In this document: one piece after another, positions 44,565 through 53,486 of the stretch
How positions within the stretch are numbered: the first letter of the stretch is position 1
Layout: each line of letters begins with the position of its first letter
Source of the DNA: Collinsella sp. An268
GTDB taxonomy: Bacteria; Actinomycetota; Coriobacteriia; Coriobacteriales; Coriobacteriaceae
NCBI RefSeq assembly: GCF_002159765.1
Contig: NZ_NFJH01000002.1
Coordinates: 62,001-126,000, forward strand
DNA: 64,000 nucleotides
Reading direction: 5' to 3'
Notes under the pieces: model-generated
The model's database searches: none
What the model was told of the DNA's origin: nothing
The model's input: the letters and a program-made list of their open reading frames with translations, nothing else
Position numbers and translations under genes: made by a program

Positions 44565-45146
44565 ATGGCCACATCGGTTTTGCAGCCGCGACACACCGCG
44601 CTTCGCCTGCCTCAAGGTCGTCGCGTGCCCCGCGGCAGCACCCGGTGGTATGCGCTTACCGTTCCCGAGGGGCGTGAGGAGAGCATCGCACGCGACTTGC
44701 GCAAGCTCGTACCCGCAGATCTTCTCCATGACGTCTTCGCTATCCGCAAGGAGTATTGGGTCAAGCGCGGAGGTGCATGGAGCCTCAACTCAAAGATTGC
44801 CTATGCCGGTTATCTCTTCGGGCAGACGGCTGATCCCGCTGGACTCCAGAAGGCGCTCGCGCAGCTCACGCTGCCGGTGGTGCTCGTCGGCGCGCACGGG
44901 CACGCATGGGCGCCGCTTGCGCCCGAGGCGGAGGCATGGCTCAAGCGCGCGCTCGATGTCGGGCACGTTCTCCGTTCGAGCACGGCTCTGGTGGAGGACG
45001 GCAAGCTCCGCATTGTCTCAGGTCCGCTCCGAGGCATGGAGGGGCGCCTGCGTGACGTAGACAGCCACCGACGGCGCTGCATGGTCGACATCGCCGATGC
45101 CGACGGCGGCTTCAGCGAGCTCATGCCGCTCGAGGTGCGCAAGTAG
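44565..45146 (+). CDS. Specialised NusG-like antiterminator, first copy
   Basis: A 193-residue NusG paralogue. The NGN domain begins at about residue 25 (RWYALTVPEGREESIARDLRKLV) and contains KIAYAGYLFG. The KOW domain is C-terminal (STALVEDGKLRIVSGPLRGMEGRLRDVD). NusG itself is encoded elsewhere in such genomes; paralogues at the head of polysaccharide operons (RfaH, LoaP, UpxY types) promote full-length transcription of the long operon. The ATG has AGGAGG eight bases upstream. It is the first gene after the putative invertible segment. Confidence 0.8.
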   Translation: MATSVLQPRHTALRLPQGRRVPRGSTRWYALTVPEGREESIARDLRKLVPADLLHDVFAIRKEYWVKRGGAWSLNSKIAYAGYLFGQTADPAGLQKALAQLTLPVVLVGAHGHAWAPLAPEAEAWLKRALDVGHVLRSSTALVEDGKLRIVSGPLRGMEGRLRDVDSHRRRCMVDIADADGGFSELMPLEVRK

Positions 45147-45151
45147 GCACG

Positions 45152-45367
45152 CAGTTGTTTGCGCGCGCCCCAGCGGCCGCATGGATGCCGGGGCGCGCGC
45201 AGCCAACTGGGATGCTGGGAAACCGGTGTCCGCTGCAGAACATACCTTTTCTCCGGATGGGTGGAGCCACGTTGCTGACCTGCTCGGGTTGGGGGAGTGC
45301 ATAGGCCGGGTGAGAACCTGCCCCATGGGCAGGATGGGCGAAGCCGTAGCCGCATCCCCCCAACCCG
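45152..45367 (+). ncRNA. Structured leader between the two NusG-like genes
   Basis: CAGTTG-TTT-GCGCGCGCCCC (45152-45171) pairs with GGGGCGCGCGC-AGC-CAACTG (45190-45209), giving a 17-bp helix with a 3x3 internal loop. A second long-range stem CGGGTTGGGGG (45285-45295) pairs with 45357-45367 and encloses a CCTGCCC/GGGCAGG hairpin. LoaP-type proteins are known to recognise leader helices, so this may be their target. No match to a riboswitch class is claimed. Confidence 0.45.
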
Positions 45368-45410
45368 GCCGTGCCACCCCCGACTCGTCATGCAGGAAGC
45401 GGTGGTAGCC

Positions 45411-45950
45411 GTGTGGTACGTCATCCAGGTCATGCACGGGCGCGAGGACGCCATGGCCCGTCTCATCGGGCGCGTCGTTCCCGCTGAGGTCATGGGGGAG
45501 TGCTTCAGCCCCACGTTCGAGACCGAGACCAAGGTCAAGGGCGAATGGGTGCGCGTAAAGCGCCAGATGCTCCCCGGATACCTCATCGCCGTCACCGACG
45601 AACCGCGCCGCCTGGCAGATGCGATCGCACCCCTTCCGGAGTTCTGCCGGGTGCTCATGCAGGGCGGTAGGTTCATCCCGCTGGGGCGGGATGAGGTGGA
45701 GCTCATCGACGGCTTCACGCGGACGGGGGCGCGCTGCGTGCCCATGTCCGTCGCCGTCAAGGAGGGCGACCGCGTGGTGGTGACCGAAGGGCCGCTCAAG
45801 GGCCATGAGGCGCTGATTGCCGAGGTCAATCGCCATAAGTCGCTCGCCTATCTGGAACTCGACATCTGCGGCCGTCGCGTGCGGACGCGCGTGGGGTTGG
45901 GTGTGTTGAGCGCCAAGCGCGCCGAGGAGCGTGCGGCGGAGTCTCGATAG
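45411..45950 (+). CDS. Specialised NusG-like antiterminator, LoaP type
   Basis: About 179 residues. The NGN domain begins WYVIQVMHGREDAMARLIGRVVP and contains KRQMLPGYLIA. A linker leads to the KOW domain (VKEGDRVVVTEGPLKGHEALIAEVNRHKSLAYLELDICGRR). WYVIQV and GYL are typical of LoaP/UpxY proteins. I prefer GTG 45411 with GGTGG five bases upstream; ATG 45390 is possible. It lies 33 bases before the initiating transferase gene. Two paralogues in tandem are unusual. Confidence 0.82.
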   Translation: MWYVIQVMHGREDAMARLIGRVVPAEVMGECFSPTFETETKVKGEWVRVKRQMLPGYLIAVTDEPRRLADAIAPLPEFCRVLMQGGRFIPLGRDEVELIDGFTRTGARCVPMSVAVKEGDRVVVTEGPLKGHEALIAEVNRHKSLAYLELDICGRRVRTRVGLGVLSAKRAEERAAESR

Positions 45951-45983
45951 CGTAATGCTTGTACGATTCAAAGGATGGGATAC

Positions 45984-48023
45984 ATGCTTGGGGGAAGAAG
46001 CTCCTCATCCGCCGGGGAGGTTGTAATCGATACCGGAGGCCTGCAGGATACGCCAAGCGAGACGCCCGGGATCGTTGATGAGCCCGATGATGGGCGAGAG
46101 GCGTATGCGGACCTTCGCGAGGCCGAGGAAGCGGCGGACAACGATTGCCGGCTTGCCCAGAAATCGTTCCTGCTCTTCAAACGAAGCTCGGATATCGTGC
46201 TCGCTTCGGCGGGGCTTGCGGTGCTTTCGCCGGTGCTGCTCGCCACGGCAATTGCTGTCAAGGTAACGAGTCCTGGGCCCATTATCTTCAAGCAGTTGCG
46301 CTTCGGTAAGAACAAAAGGCCATTTGTTTGCTACAAGTTCAGATCAATGCGTACAGAGGCGCCGGACAACCTGCCCACAGCGCTTATGAACGAGGACAAG
46401 AACTGCCTGACGCCCATCGGGGCGTTCATACGCAAGACATCACTTGATGAGTTGCCGCAGCTAGTGAACATCATTAAAGGAGACATGTCCGTTATCGGTC
46501 CGCGTCCCATGATATTGAGCGAGTATCGGCAAATCGAGATGCGTGACGCCTACGGGGCGAATGATATCCAGCCCGGTCTTACTGGCTTGGCGCAGGTCAA
46601 CGGACGAGATTTTGTAACGCCCGGGCTCAAGGCACGGATGGATGGTGTGTATCGCCATAACCTGAGTGCCCATCTGGATGCGGTGTGCTTTATAAAGAGC
46701 ATCGAGGTCGTATTGTCGCGGCAGGGTAATGCTGCCGACAGCGGCGTTGGTAAGTCAGTTAAAAAGACGGAACCCGCACCGCTCACGCTCCCCAAGAAGC
46801 GCACGAAGATCTTGGTGGTCAGTCAGCACTACTGGCCCGAGCCCTTCAATTTCGCCGAAATATGCGAGGAGCTTGTTCAGCGCGGGTACGACGTCACGGT
46901 GCTCACGGGCCTGCCCAACTACCCCGAAGGGGCGATCTATCCGGGATACGAAGGCGGAAAGAACCGGTATCAGGTACGTAACGGCGTGCGCATCATCCGC
47001 TCTCCTTTGATACCGCGTGGCACATCGACGGTACAGCGCGTGGTGAACTATTTCAGCTTTAGTCATGAGGCGACCAAGATGACGGCGGGCTTGGAGTCCG
47101 ACTTCGATGTCGTGCTTGCGTTCCAGACCTCTCCCGTCATGATGGCGGAGCCCGCTCTCGCCTATGCCAAGCGTACGGGCGTGCCGGTGTTGCTGTGGTG
47201 CATCGATATCTGGCCGGAATGCCTGACGGCGGGCGGTATCCCCGCGGGAAGCGCGCCCTACAACCTATTCAAGTTGATTTCTAAACGGATTTATCGCTCG
47301 GCGGATAGGCTGGCGGTCACATCCCCTCTGTTCAAAGAGTACTTGCACGACATGTTTGGAATGAACACGTCTGAGCTGATTGATTTACCGCAGTATGCGG
47401 AGGATCTCTTCACCGACGAGGCGGAGGATATTCCCGAGGGGTATGACCGAACGAAGATTAACCTCACCTTTGCGGGAAATATCGGTTCGGCGCAGTCTGT
47501 CGAGACGATTATCGAGGCAGCGCGCCTCGTGAAGGAGGAGGAGCGCCTGCTGTTCCATGTCGTGGGTTCGGGATCATCCGAGCAGACATGCAGGGATTTG
47601 GCAAAACAATATGGCCTGAACAACGTGGTGTTCCATGGGCGACATCCTCTGGAGGAGATGCCCGCGTACTACCAGGCGTCTGATGCGATGCTGGCGACCT
47701 TTGCAGATAACCCCGTACTGGGGTATACACTGCCGCGCAAGATCCAATCGTATCTTGCCGCCGGCAAGCCCATCATCGGGACGGTGACCGGTGAAGCGGC
47801 ACGCGTCATTAACGAGGCGCCTTGTGGCTTGGCATCGGCGCCGGAAGATCCCGTTGGGCTCGCCGCCAATTGCCTGGTGTTCGCTGAACAGCCTGACAGT
47901 ATTCGGGTGGCCCTCGGCAGACGCGGCAAAGCGTATTACGAGAAACACTTCACCAAGCAGGCATTCTACAGCCGGCTTGAGAAAGAACTGAATGATTTGA
48001 AGGGAAAGAAACATGGCGCATGA
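45984..48023 (+). CDS. Fused phosphoglycosyltransferase and glycosyltransferase (WcaJ-like/WbuB-like)
   Basis: A 679-residue bifunctional enzyme. Residues about 55-260 are a small bacterial sugar transferase (PF02397 type): membrane-entry helix SDIVLASAGLAVLSPVLL, then KQLRFGKNKRPFVCYKFRSM, RKTSLDELPQLVNIIKGDMSVIGPRP and GLTGLAQVNGR. It transfers a sugar phosphate to undecaprenyl phosphate. Residues about 270-675 are a GT-B family 4 glycosyltransferase resembling WbuB (L-FucNAc transferases), with LVVSQHYWPEPFNFAEICEEL and the C-terminal E-x7-E-like region GYTLPRKIQSYLAAGKPIIG. ATG 45984 fits the AAAGGATGG site better than 45975. The fusion lets one protein add the first two sugars; the specificity is inferred from neighbouring capEFG. 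Confidence 0.85.
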   Translation: MLGGRSSSSAGEVVIDTGGLQDTPSETPGIVDEPDDGREAYADLREAEEAADNDCRLAQKSFLLFKRSSDIVLASAGLAVLSPVLLATAIAVKVTSPGPIIFKQLRFGKNKRPFVCYKFRSMRTEAPDNLPTALMNEDKNCLTPIGAFIRKTSLDELPQLVNIIKGDMSVIGPRPMILSEYRQIEMRDAYGANDIQPGLTGLAQVNGRDFVTPGLKARMDGVYRHNLSAHLDAVCFIKSIEVVLSRQGNAADSGVGKSVKKTEPAPLTLPKKRTKILVVSQHYWPEPFNFAEICEELVQRGYDVTVLTGLPNYPEGAIYPGYEGGKNRYQVRNGVRIIRSPLIPRGTSTVQRVVNYFSFSHEATKMTAGLESDFDVVLAFQTSPVMMAEPALAYAKRTGVPVLLWCIDIWPECLTAGGIPAGSAPYNLFKLISKRIYRSADRLAVTSPLFKEYLHDMFGMNTSELIDLPQYAEDLFTDEAEDIPEGYDRTKINLTFAGNIGSAQSVETIIEAARLVKEEERLLFHVVGSGSSEQTCRDLAKQYGLNNVVFHGRHPLEEMPAYYQASDAMLATFADNPVLGYTLPRKIQSYLAAGKPIIGTVTGEAARVINEAPCGLASAPEDPVGLAANCLVFAEQPDSIRVALGRRGKAYYEKHFTKQAFYSRLEKELNDLKGKKHGA

Positions 48024-49068
48024 GGCGTTCGGCGGCAAGACGCTGATGATCACGGGGGGCACGGGGAGCTTCGGCAACACCGTGCTCAAGCACTTCCTGG
48101 AGAGCGACGTCGGGGAGATCAGGATCTTCAGCCGCGACGAGAAGAAGCAGGACGACATGCGGCACGCGCTGCAGGCGCGGCACCCGGGGCACGCCTCCAA
48201 GGTCCGCTTCCTCATCGGCGACGTGCGCGACGCGCGGTCCGTGCGAGACGCCATGCGCGGGGTCGACTACGTCTTCCACGCGGCGGCGCTCAAGCAGGTG
48301 CCCTCCTGCGAGTTCTTCCCCATGGAGGCGGTCCGCACCAACGTGATCGGCACCGACAACGTGCTCCACGCCGCGATCGACGAGGGCGTGGACAGGGTCG
48401 TGTGCCTCTCCACGGACAAGGCGGCCTACCCCATCAACGCCATGGGCAAGTCGAAGGCCATGATGGAGTCGGTCATCTACGCCAACGCCCGCAACGGCGC
48501 CGGCAGGACCACCATCTGCTGCACGCGCTACGGCAACGTCATGTGCTCCCGCGGCAGCGTGATCCCGCTCTTCATCGACCAGATCCGCGCCGGGCGCCCC
48601 GTGACGGTCACCGACCCCTCCATGACGCGCTTCCTCATGAACCTCGACGAGGCGGTGGACCTCGTGGAGTTCGCCTTCCTGCACGCCGAGCCGGGCGACC
48701 TCTTCATCCAGAAGGCGCCCGCCTCCACCATCGGCGACCTCGCCGAGGCGGTGCAGGAGCTCTTCGGCAGGACCGGCACCCGGGTCATCGGCACCCGCCA
48801 CGGGGAGAAGCTCTACGAGACCCTCATGACCCGCGAGGAGCGCCTGCGCGCCGAGGACATGGGGGAGTACTACCGCGTCTCGTGCGACTCCCGCGACCTC
48901 AACTACGACCGGTTCGTGGTCGAGGGCAGGGTAGAGACCCAGGCGGACGAGCCCTACACGAGCCACAACACGCGGCGGCTCGACGTCGCCGGGACGGTGG
49001 AGAAGATCAAGACCGCCGAGTACGTGAGGCTCGCCCTCGAGGGCCGCGAGCACGAGGCGGTGCAGTAG
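48013..49068 (+). CDS. capE: UDP-GlcNAc 4,6-dehydratase/5-epimerase (CapE/FnlA)
   Basis: First enzyme of UDP-N-acetyl-L-fucosamine synthesis. The 351-residue extended SDR protein has the nucleotide motif TGGTGSFGNTVLKHFL, FHAAALKQVPSCEFFPMEAVRTNVIGT, the catalytic region STDKAAYPINAMGKSKAMME with the MxxxK motif, and a long C-terminal extension. It overlaps the upstream fusion gene by 11 bases and shares its stop base with capF. Codon use is much more GC-rich than the cassette that follows. Confidence 0.92.
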   Translation: MAHEAFGGKTLMITGGTGSFGNTVLKHFLESDVGEIRIFSRDEKKQDDMRHALQARHPGHASKVRFLIGDVRDARSVRDAMRGVDYVFHAAALKQVPSCEFFPMEAVRTNVIGTDNVLHAAIDEGVDRVVCLSTDKAAYPINAMGKSKAMMESVIYANARNGAGRTTICCTRYGNVMCSRGSVIPLFIDQIRAGRPVTVTDPSMTRFLMNLDEAVDLVEFAFLHAEPGDLFIQKAPASTIGDLAEAVQELFGRTGTRVIGTRHGEKLYETLMTREERLRAEDMGEYYRVSCDSRDLNYDRFVVEGRVETQADEPYTSHNTRRLDVAGTVEKIKTAEYVRLALEGREHEAVQ

Positions 49069-50291
49069 TGAAAGTTCTGGTTACGGGAGCCAAGGGCTTC
49101 GTGGGCCGCAACCTCTGCGAGTCGCTGAAGAGCGTCCGCGACGGGAAGGACAGGCGGGAGAGGTATAGGCCTCTCCTGCCCCTGACCGTCTGGGAGTGCG
49201 ACGTCGAGACCCCGCGCGAAGAGCTCGACGCCTGGTGCGCGGGGGCCGACTTCGTCTTCAACCTCGCCGGCGTGAACCGCCCCGAGGACCCCGCCGACTT
49301 CATGGCCGGCAACTTCGGGTTCGCCTCGGAGCTGCTGGGGCTCCTCGAGCGCCATGGCAACCGCTGCCCCGTCATGCTCGCGAGCTCGGCGCAGGCCTCC
49401 CTCGTCGGCCGCTACGCGGGCTCCGCCTACGGCGAGTCCAAGCGCGCGGGCGAGGAGCTGTTTTTCGATTACGGCAAGCGCACCGGCGCCCCCGTCCTCG
49501 TCTACCGCTTCCCGAACCTCTACGGCAAGTGGTGCCGCCCCAGGTACAACTCCGCGGTCACGACGTTCTGCGACGCCATCGCCAACGGCCGCCCCTACAC
49601 CGTCAGCGACCCCTCGGTCGAGCTGGAGCTCCTCCACATCGACGACCTGGTGGGGGAGATGCTCTCCGCCCTGCTGGGGGAGGAGCACCGCTGCGGCTAC
49701 GACGGCCTCGAGCCCGTCCCCGACCCGGGGGGGCGCTACTGCCACGTCCCGGCGACGGACCGGGCGACCCTCGGCGAGATCGTCTCCCTGCTCGAGTCCT
49801 TCAGGAGGAGCCGCGGGGACCTGTCCGTGCCCGACCTCACCGAGGGGTCGCTCTCCAAGAAGCTCTGGTCGACCTTCGAGAGCTACTACGGCGCCGGCTC
49901 CCTCGCGTACCCGCTGCGCGCGAACCGCGACGGCCGCGGCTCCTTCACTGAGTTCCTGCGCACCCCGGACCGCGGGCAGGTGTCCGTGAACGTCTCCAAG
50001 CCCGGCGTCACGAAGGGCAACCACTGGCACCACAGCAAGTGGGAGCGCTTCCTCGTCGTCTCCGGCGAGGCGCTCATCCGCCTGCGCCGCGTCGGCGTCG
50101 ACGCGGAGGGGAGCCCGTACCCGGTGGAGGAGTACCGCGTCTCCGGCGCGGAGCCCACCGTGGTCGAGATGGCGCCCGGCATGACACATTCAATAACGAA
50201 CCTCTCGGACACGGACGACCTCGTCACCGTCATGTGGGCCAGCGAGCCCTTCGACCCCGAGAGGCCCGACACGTATTTCGAGGAAGTGTAG
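49068..50291 (+). CDS. capF: UDP-6-deoxy-hexosamine reductase/epimerase with cupin domain (CapF/FnlB)
   Basis: Second enzyme of the UDP-L-FucNAc pathway. The 407-residue protein has an N-terminal SDR domain (VLVTGAKGFVGRNL, SSAQAS, Y-K pair in YGESKRAGE) and a C-terminal cupin domain (about 285-400) with VSKPGVTKGNHWHHSKWERFLVVSGEA, the metal site. The GTG start overlaps the capE stop (TAGTG). A G7 run at 49727-49733 is in frame. The next gene starts with GTG two bases after the stop, where base composition falls sharply. Confidence 0.92.
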   Translation: MKVLVTGAKGFVGRNLCESLKSVRDGKDRRERYRPLLPLTVWECDVETPREELDAWCAGADFVFNLAGVNRPEDPADFMAGNFGFASELLGLLERHGNRCPVMLASSAQASLVGRYAGSAYGESKRAGEELFFDYGKRTGAPVLVYRFPNLYGKWCRPRYNSAVTTFCDAIANGRPYTVSDPSVELELLHIDDLVGEMLSALLGEEHRCGYDGLEPVPDPGGRYCHVPATDRATLGEIVSLLESFRRSRGDLSVPDLTEGSLSKKLWSTFESYYGAGSLAYPLRANRDGRGSFTEFLRTPDRGQVSVNVSKPGVTKGNHWHHSKWERFLVVSGEALIRLRRVGVDAEGSPYPVEEYRVSGAEPTVVEMAPGMTHSITNLSDTDDLVTVMWASEPFDPERPDTYFEEV

Positions 50292-50292
50292 C

Positions 50293-51408
50293 GTGACGGT
50301 ATACGCACACATCAATACCGTGCCTAATGGTTCCACGGGTGGGATTATGATAAAGGAGCATAGTGAGCTCCTTTCGCACGGGAAGGATTCGTATGCCTTT
50401 TGGGGTCGAGGCCGCGAGGCTCAAAACGACCATGAGATGAAGTTCGCTACAAAGCCCGAAGTCTATCTTGATGCCCTGCAAACTCGTTTGGACGGTCGTG
50501 CAGGATTTCATTCGAAGACGGCTACGAAGCGTTTGCTAAGGCGCCTGGATGAAATAAAGCCAGATGTCGTTCACTTGCATAATCTGCACGGGTACTACAT
50601 CAATATCGAAATGCTGTTCAATTGGCTGGCTGCACAGAATTGCAAGGTCGAATGGACCTTGCATGATTGCTGGGCATTTACAGGCCATTGCGCGTATTTC
50701 ACATATGTGAAGTGTGCGCAATGGCAATCTCATTGCGCGTACTCAGATAAATGCCCTCAGCTCAATACCTATCCCAAGACGATTTGTAAAAAAGCCTGCG
50801 CGCGGAACTTCGATGAAAAGCGTCGTCTCTTTGCAAGCATTTTACCTGAGAGGATGAAACTCATCACTCCCTCTCAGTGGCTTGAGGGGTTGGTCAAGCG
50901 GAGTTTCCTCGGGACTTATCCCATCGAGGTTCGTCACAACACCATCGATACAACCGTTTTCAAGCCAACTCCAAGCGACTTTCGCGCGCGCTACGGTATC
51001 GGTGATCGTTTCATGATTCTTGGCGTCGCCAGCCCGTGGACCGAGCGGAAAGGACTGTCAGATTTCATTCGCCTGGCAGGAGAGTTCGGCAACGAGGGGT
51101 TTGCGTTCGTCCTCGTTGGGCTAGACAAGAAGCAGTTTCGGTGGTTGCCGAGGGGCATTATCGGCATCCCCCGCACTGATTCTCCGCGGGAGCTTGCGGG
51201 AATATATTCTACGACTGACGTGTTGTTCAACCCGACGCATGAGGACAATTTCCCCACGGTAAATCTAGAGGCCGAAGCTTGTGGCACATCTGTTGTGACG
51301 TATGACGCGGGAGGTTGTAGCGAAACGCTATTGTCGGCGACATCCTGCTCGGTTGCTGGTTACGAGCAGGCAAAGATTGCGATCATGCGACTATCTGGAA
51401 GGAATTAA
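50293..51408 (+). CDS. Glycosyltransferase family 4
   Basis: A 371-residue GT-B enzyme that adds a sugar to the repeat unit. N-terminal AHINTVPNGSTGGIMIKEHSELL and DVVHLHNLHGYYINIEML are typical of WcaC-like transferases. A Cys-rich central insert follows (HDCWAFTGHCAYF...CPQL...CKKAC). The C-terminal donor site includes GVASPWTERKGLSDF and NPTHEDNFPTVNLEAEACG. It begins with GTG two bases after capF and opens the AT-rich cassette. Donor and acceptor unknown. Confidence 0.88.
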   Translation: MTVYAHINTVPNGSTGGIMIKEHSELLSHGKDSYAFWGRGREAQNDHEMKFATKPEVYLDALQTRLDGRAGFHSKTATKRLLRRLDEIKPDVVHLHNLHGYYINIEMLFNWLAAQNCKVEWTLHDCWAFTGHCAYFTYVKCAQWQSHCAYSDKCPQLNTYPKTICKKACARNFDEKRRLFASILPERMKLITPSQWLEGLVKRSFLGTYPIEVRHNTIDTTVFKPTPSDFRARYGIGDRFMILGVASPWTERKGLSDFIRLAGEFGNEGFAFVLVGLDKKQFRWLPRGIIGIPRTDSPRELAGIYSTTDVLFNPTHEDNFPTVNLEAEACGTSVVTYDAGGCSETLLSATSCSVAGYEQAKIAIMRLSGRN

Positions 51409-52329
51409 TTGAAAGCGATAGTGGAAAGCGTTGCTTGGGATAACGCGAAATCGAGCGGCGCTAACATTGGGGCAAAAGGATCGAGGGCATACTTTGAATC
51501 TGCAGCGGTTTCGCTTTGGTCTGTTAAGAGAACAAATCCTGATTGGGAAGCTCTATTAGTAACGAACACTGAAGTCCCTAGCGATGTGCGCGACATTCTA
51601 GATGGTTTTGGGGCGATAGTCATTCACCAACCGTTTGAAAAGTTTTCATTTCCATTTGACGTGCCTTGGCATCTTGCATACTACAAGCTATGCGCTGTCG
51701 ACTCTGTGCTTTCCTCTGAATCATACCAATACGTTTGTATGCTTGATACAGATACTTGGGTTAGGGGTTCTCTCGAAGAACTATATGCTTCTTCGAGGGG
51801 GGGGGTATCGATGATTGATCTGCATGCGCCTTTAGCCGACAGAGATCGAAGGGCGATGGAGACAGATCTCAAGCACATCGGTATTGAAAAACCGGAATGT
51901 TTCTTGCCCTTCTATGGCGGCGAGCTTCTGTGTGGCGGTGTGTCTGAGCTTCGCTTGGTTTTGGATGCGTGCTCATACGTTCACAGAAAAATGGTTTCTC
52001 ACGGGTACGTTTCCAAACGAGGTGATGAATTTCTGCTGTATGCATCCACGGCTCTTGGATCTTTGCCAACTGTAGTGTCGGCGAACGGGTACGCCACGCG
52101 CTGCTGGACGGGTCGCTACTATTCCGTTCCTAGATGGGAAGACTTAGCCATACTCCATTTACCTGCTGAGAAAGTTTACAGCTTTCCTCGTGCTTTTAAG
52201 AAACTAAATCACATGGGTCAGATTGATCCGGCATGGTTCGAACGGTCGTGTGGCTTAAGGCAGTCAAGGCGTCCAGTTTCCCCTCTGTGGATGGCTAAGA
52301 GATCGCTTGATAAGGTGTTGAAGCGATGA
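51409..52329 (+). CDS. Glycosyltransferase, GT-A type with DxD motif and poly-G tract
   Basis: A 306-residue enzyme. VCMLDTDTWVRGSLEEL at about residues 110-125 contains the metal-binding DTD motif of a nucleotide-sugar-diphosphate GT-A fold, of the GT8/GT32-like kind. The start is TTG directly after the preceding TAA, with GGAAGGA upstream. An uninterrupted run of nine G (51797-51805) encodes RGGV just after the DxD motif. In this AT-rich gene such a run is striking. The frame is open at present, so the gene is in the ON state if phase-variable. Confidence 0.8.
   Translation: MKAIVESVAWDNAKSSGANIGAKGSRAYFESAAVSLWSVKRTNPDWEALLVTNTEVPSDVRDILDGFGAIVIHQPFEKFSFPFDVPWHLAYYKLCAVDSVLSSESYQYVCMLDTDTWVRGSLEELYASSRGGVSMIDLHAPLADRDRRAMETDLKHIGIEKPECFLPFYGGELLCGGVSELRLVLDACSYVHRKMVSHGYVSKRGDEFLLYASTALGSLPTVVSANGYATRCWTGRYYSVPRWEDLAILHLPAEKVYSFPRAFKKLNHMGQIDPAWFERSCGLRQSRRPVSPLWMAKRSLDKVLKR
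51797..51805 (+). repeat. Poly-G tract (G9) in glycosyltransferase gene
   Basis: Nine consecutive G residues in frame. Gain or loss of a single G would truncate the enzyme soon after its DxD motif. Confidence 0.95.
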
Positions 52330-53462
52330 GGCTCACCTTTTTTTCAAATTACTTCAATGCGCATCAACTGCCCTTGGCGCTTGAGTTTTGTGCCATGGAG
52401 GGGGTCGATTATACCTTTGTATCCCTTATGCACACGGAAGGTGCCGTGGGACGGGACTCTCTCGACGCGATTTATCCCTTCGTATTGCGTGAGTATGAGG
52501 GGACTGATCAAGCTGATGAAGCCATGAGGCGCGCTATTGAGGATGATGTTGTCGTTTTTGGCGACATGGCCGGTAAAGAACAGTACGTTCGAGCTAGGGC
52601 GAAGACGGGCAAGATGTTCTTTCGCTATGCCGAGCGTCTTCTCAAGCGCGGTGACTGGTGGCGCTTTGTGCCTCCTAAACGTTATAGAACGTGGGATCGA
52701 TTCGGACGATATAAAAACTCAAACATGCATGTTCTCTGCGCAAGCGCATATACGGCTCGCGACCTCTCCATGTTCGGCTTTCCCCGGAGCAAGTGTCTAA
52801 AATGGGGGTACTTTCCACAGGTTGCGACAAACGATGCACAATATGCTCTTCTGAGTTCACAGAAAAGTCGATGTGCGAACACCGTCTGTAGCGTACAGCG
52901 GCTTATTCCATTAAAGCGCGTCGATATGCAACTCCAAGCACTCGGTCTCCTCAAACAGGAAGGGTTTGACTTACATCTTCGTATAGCGGGAGATGGTCCT
53001 GAGAGGCATCGTCTTGAGTGCCTCGCTATAGATTTGGGAATATCTGATCGCGTTCATTTTTTGGGAGAGCGTTCTCATGAGGAGGCCCTTTTGCTCATGA
53101 GCGACAGTTCCATTTTTCTTGCCACCAGCAACCGAAGCGAAGGATGGGGGGCAACGATTAATGAAGCCATGGCAATGGGGTGCTGTGTTATCGCAAGCAG
53201 CGAAATGGGCAGTGTTCCGTTTCTGATTCGTGACGGAGTTAATGGCTTATCCTTTGACGGTGGCTGCGAGTCCCTGACATCGAAGCTGAGGTTTGTTGCT
53301 ACTCATCTTGATGATCTTCGTTTGATGGGGAAAAATGCAGTCGAAACAGTTAGCACGGATTGGAGTGCGGCATCTGCGGCGGTAAATCTTGTGCGCGTAG
53401 CCAAGGCGCAGATGGATCGCAGGAGTTTCTTGCCGGAAAAAGGCCCATTGAGCCGGGCCTAA
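52326..53462 (+). CDS. Glycosyltransferase family 4
   Basis: A 378-residue GT-B enzyme. N-terminal LTFFSNYFNAHQLPLALEF and central CSVQRLIPLKRVDMQLQALGLLKQEGFDLHLRIAGDGPERHRLE lead to the donor-binding ATSNRSEGWGATINEAMAMGC (E-x7-E motif). It overlaps the preceding gene by ATGA, showing coupling. The sugar is unknown. Base composition matches the AT-rich cassette. Confidence 0.9.
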   Translation: MRLTFFSNYFNAHQLPLALEFCAMEGVDYTFVSLMHTEGAVGRDSLDAIYPFVLREYEGTDQADEAMRRAIEDDVVVFGDMAGKEQYVRARAKTGKMFFRYAERLLKRGDWWRFVPPKRYRTWDRFGRYKNSNMHVLCASAYTARDLSMFGFPRSKCLKWGYFPQVATNDAQYALLSSQKSRCANTVCSVQRLIPLKRVDMQLQALGLLKQEGFDLHLRIAGDGPERHRLECLAIDLGISDRVHFLGERSHEEALLLMSDSSIFLATSNRSEGWGATINEAMAMGCCVIASSEMGSVPFLIRDGVNGLSFDGGCESLTSKLRFVATHLDDLRLMGKNAVETVSTDWSAASAAVNLVRVAKAQMDRRSFLPEKGPLSRA

Positions 53463-53486
53463 AGTTGTCCGTGGAAAGATGCGAAT

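Noticed and set aside
45210-45380. Cobalamin or cyclic-di-GMP riboswitch in the leader before the second NusG-like gene
   Set aside because: Short stretches such as GGGAAACCGGTG and GAGCCACG look suggestive, but the conserved boxes of these classes are not present in order.
49727-49733. G7 run in capF as a third contingency tract
   Set aside because: It is in frame and lies in a very GC-rich gene where Pro-Gly-Gly codons easily produce such a run.
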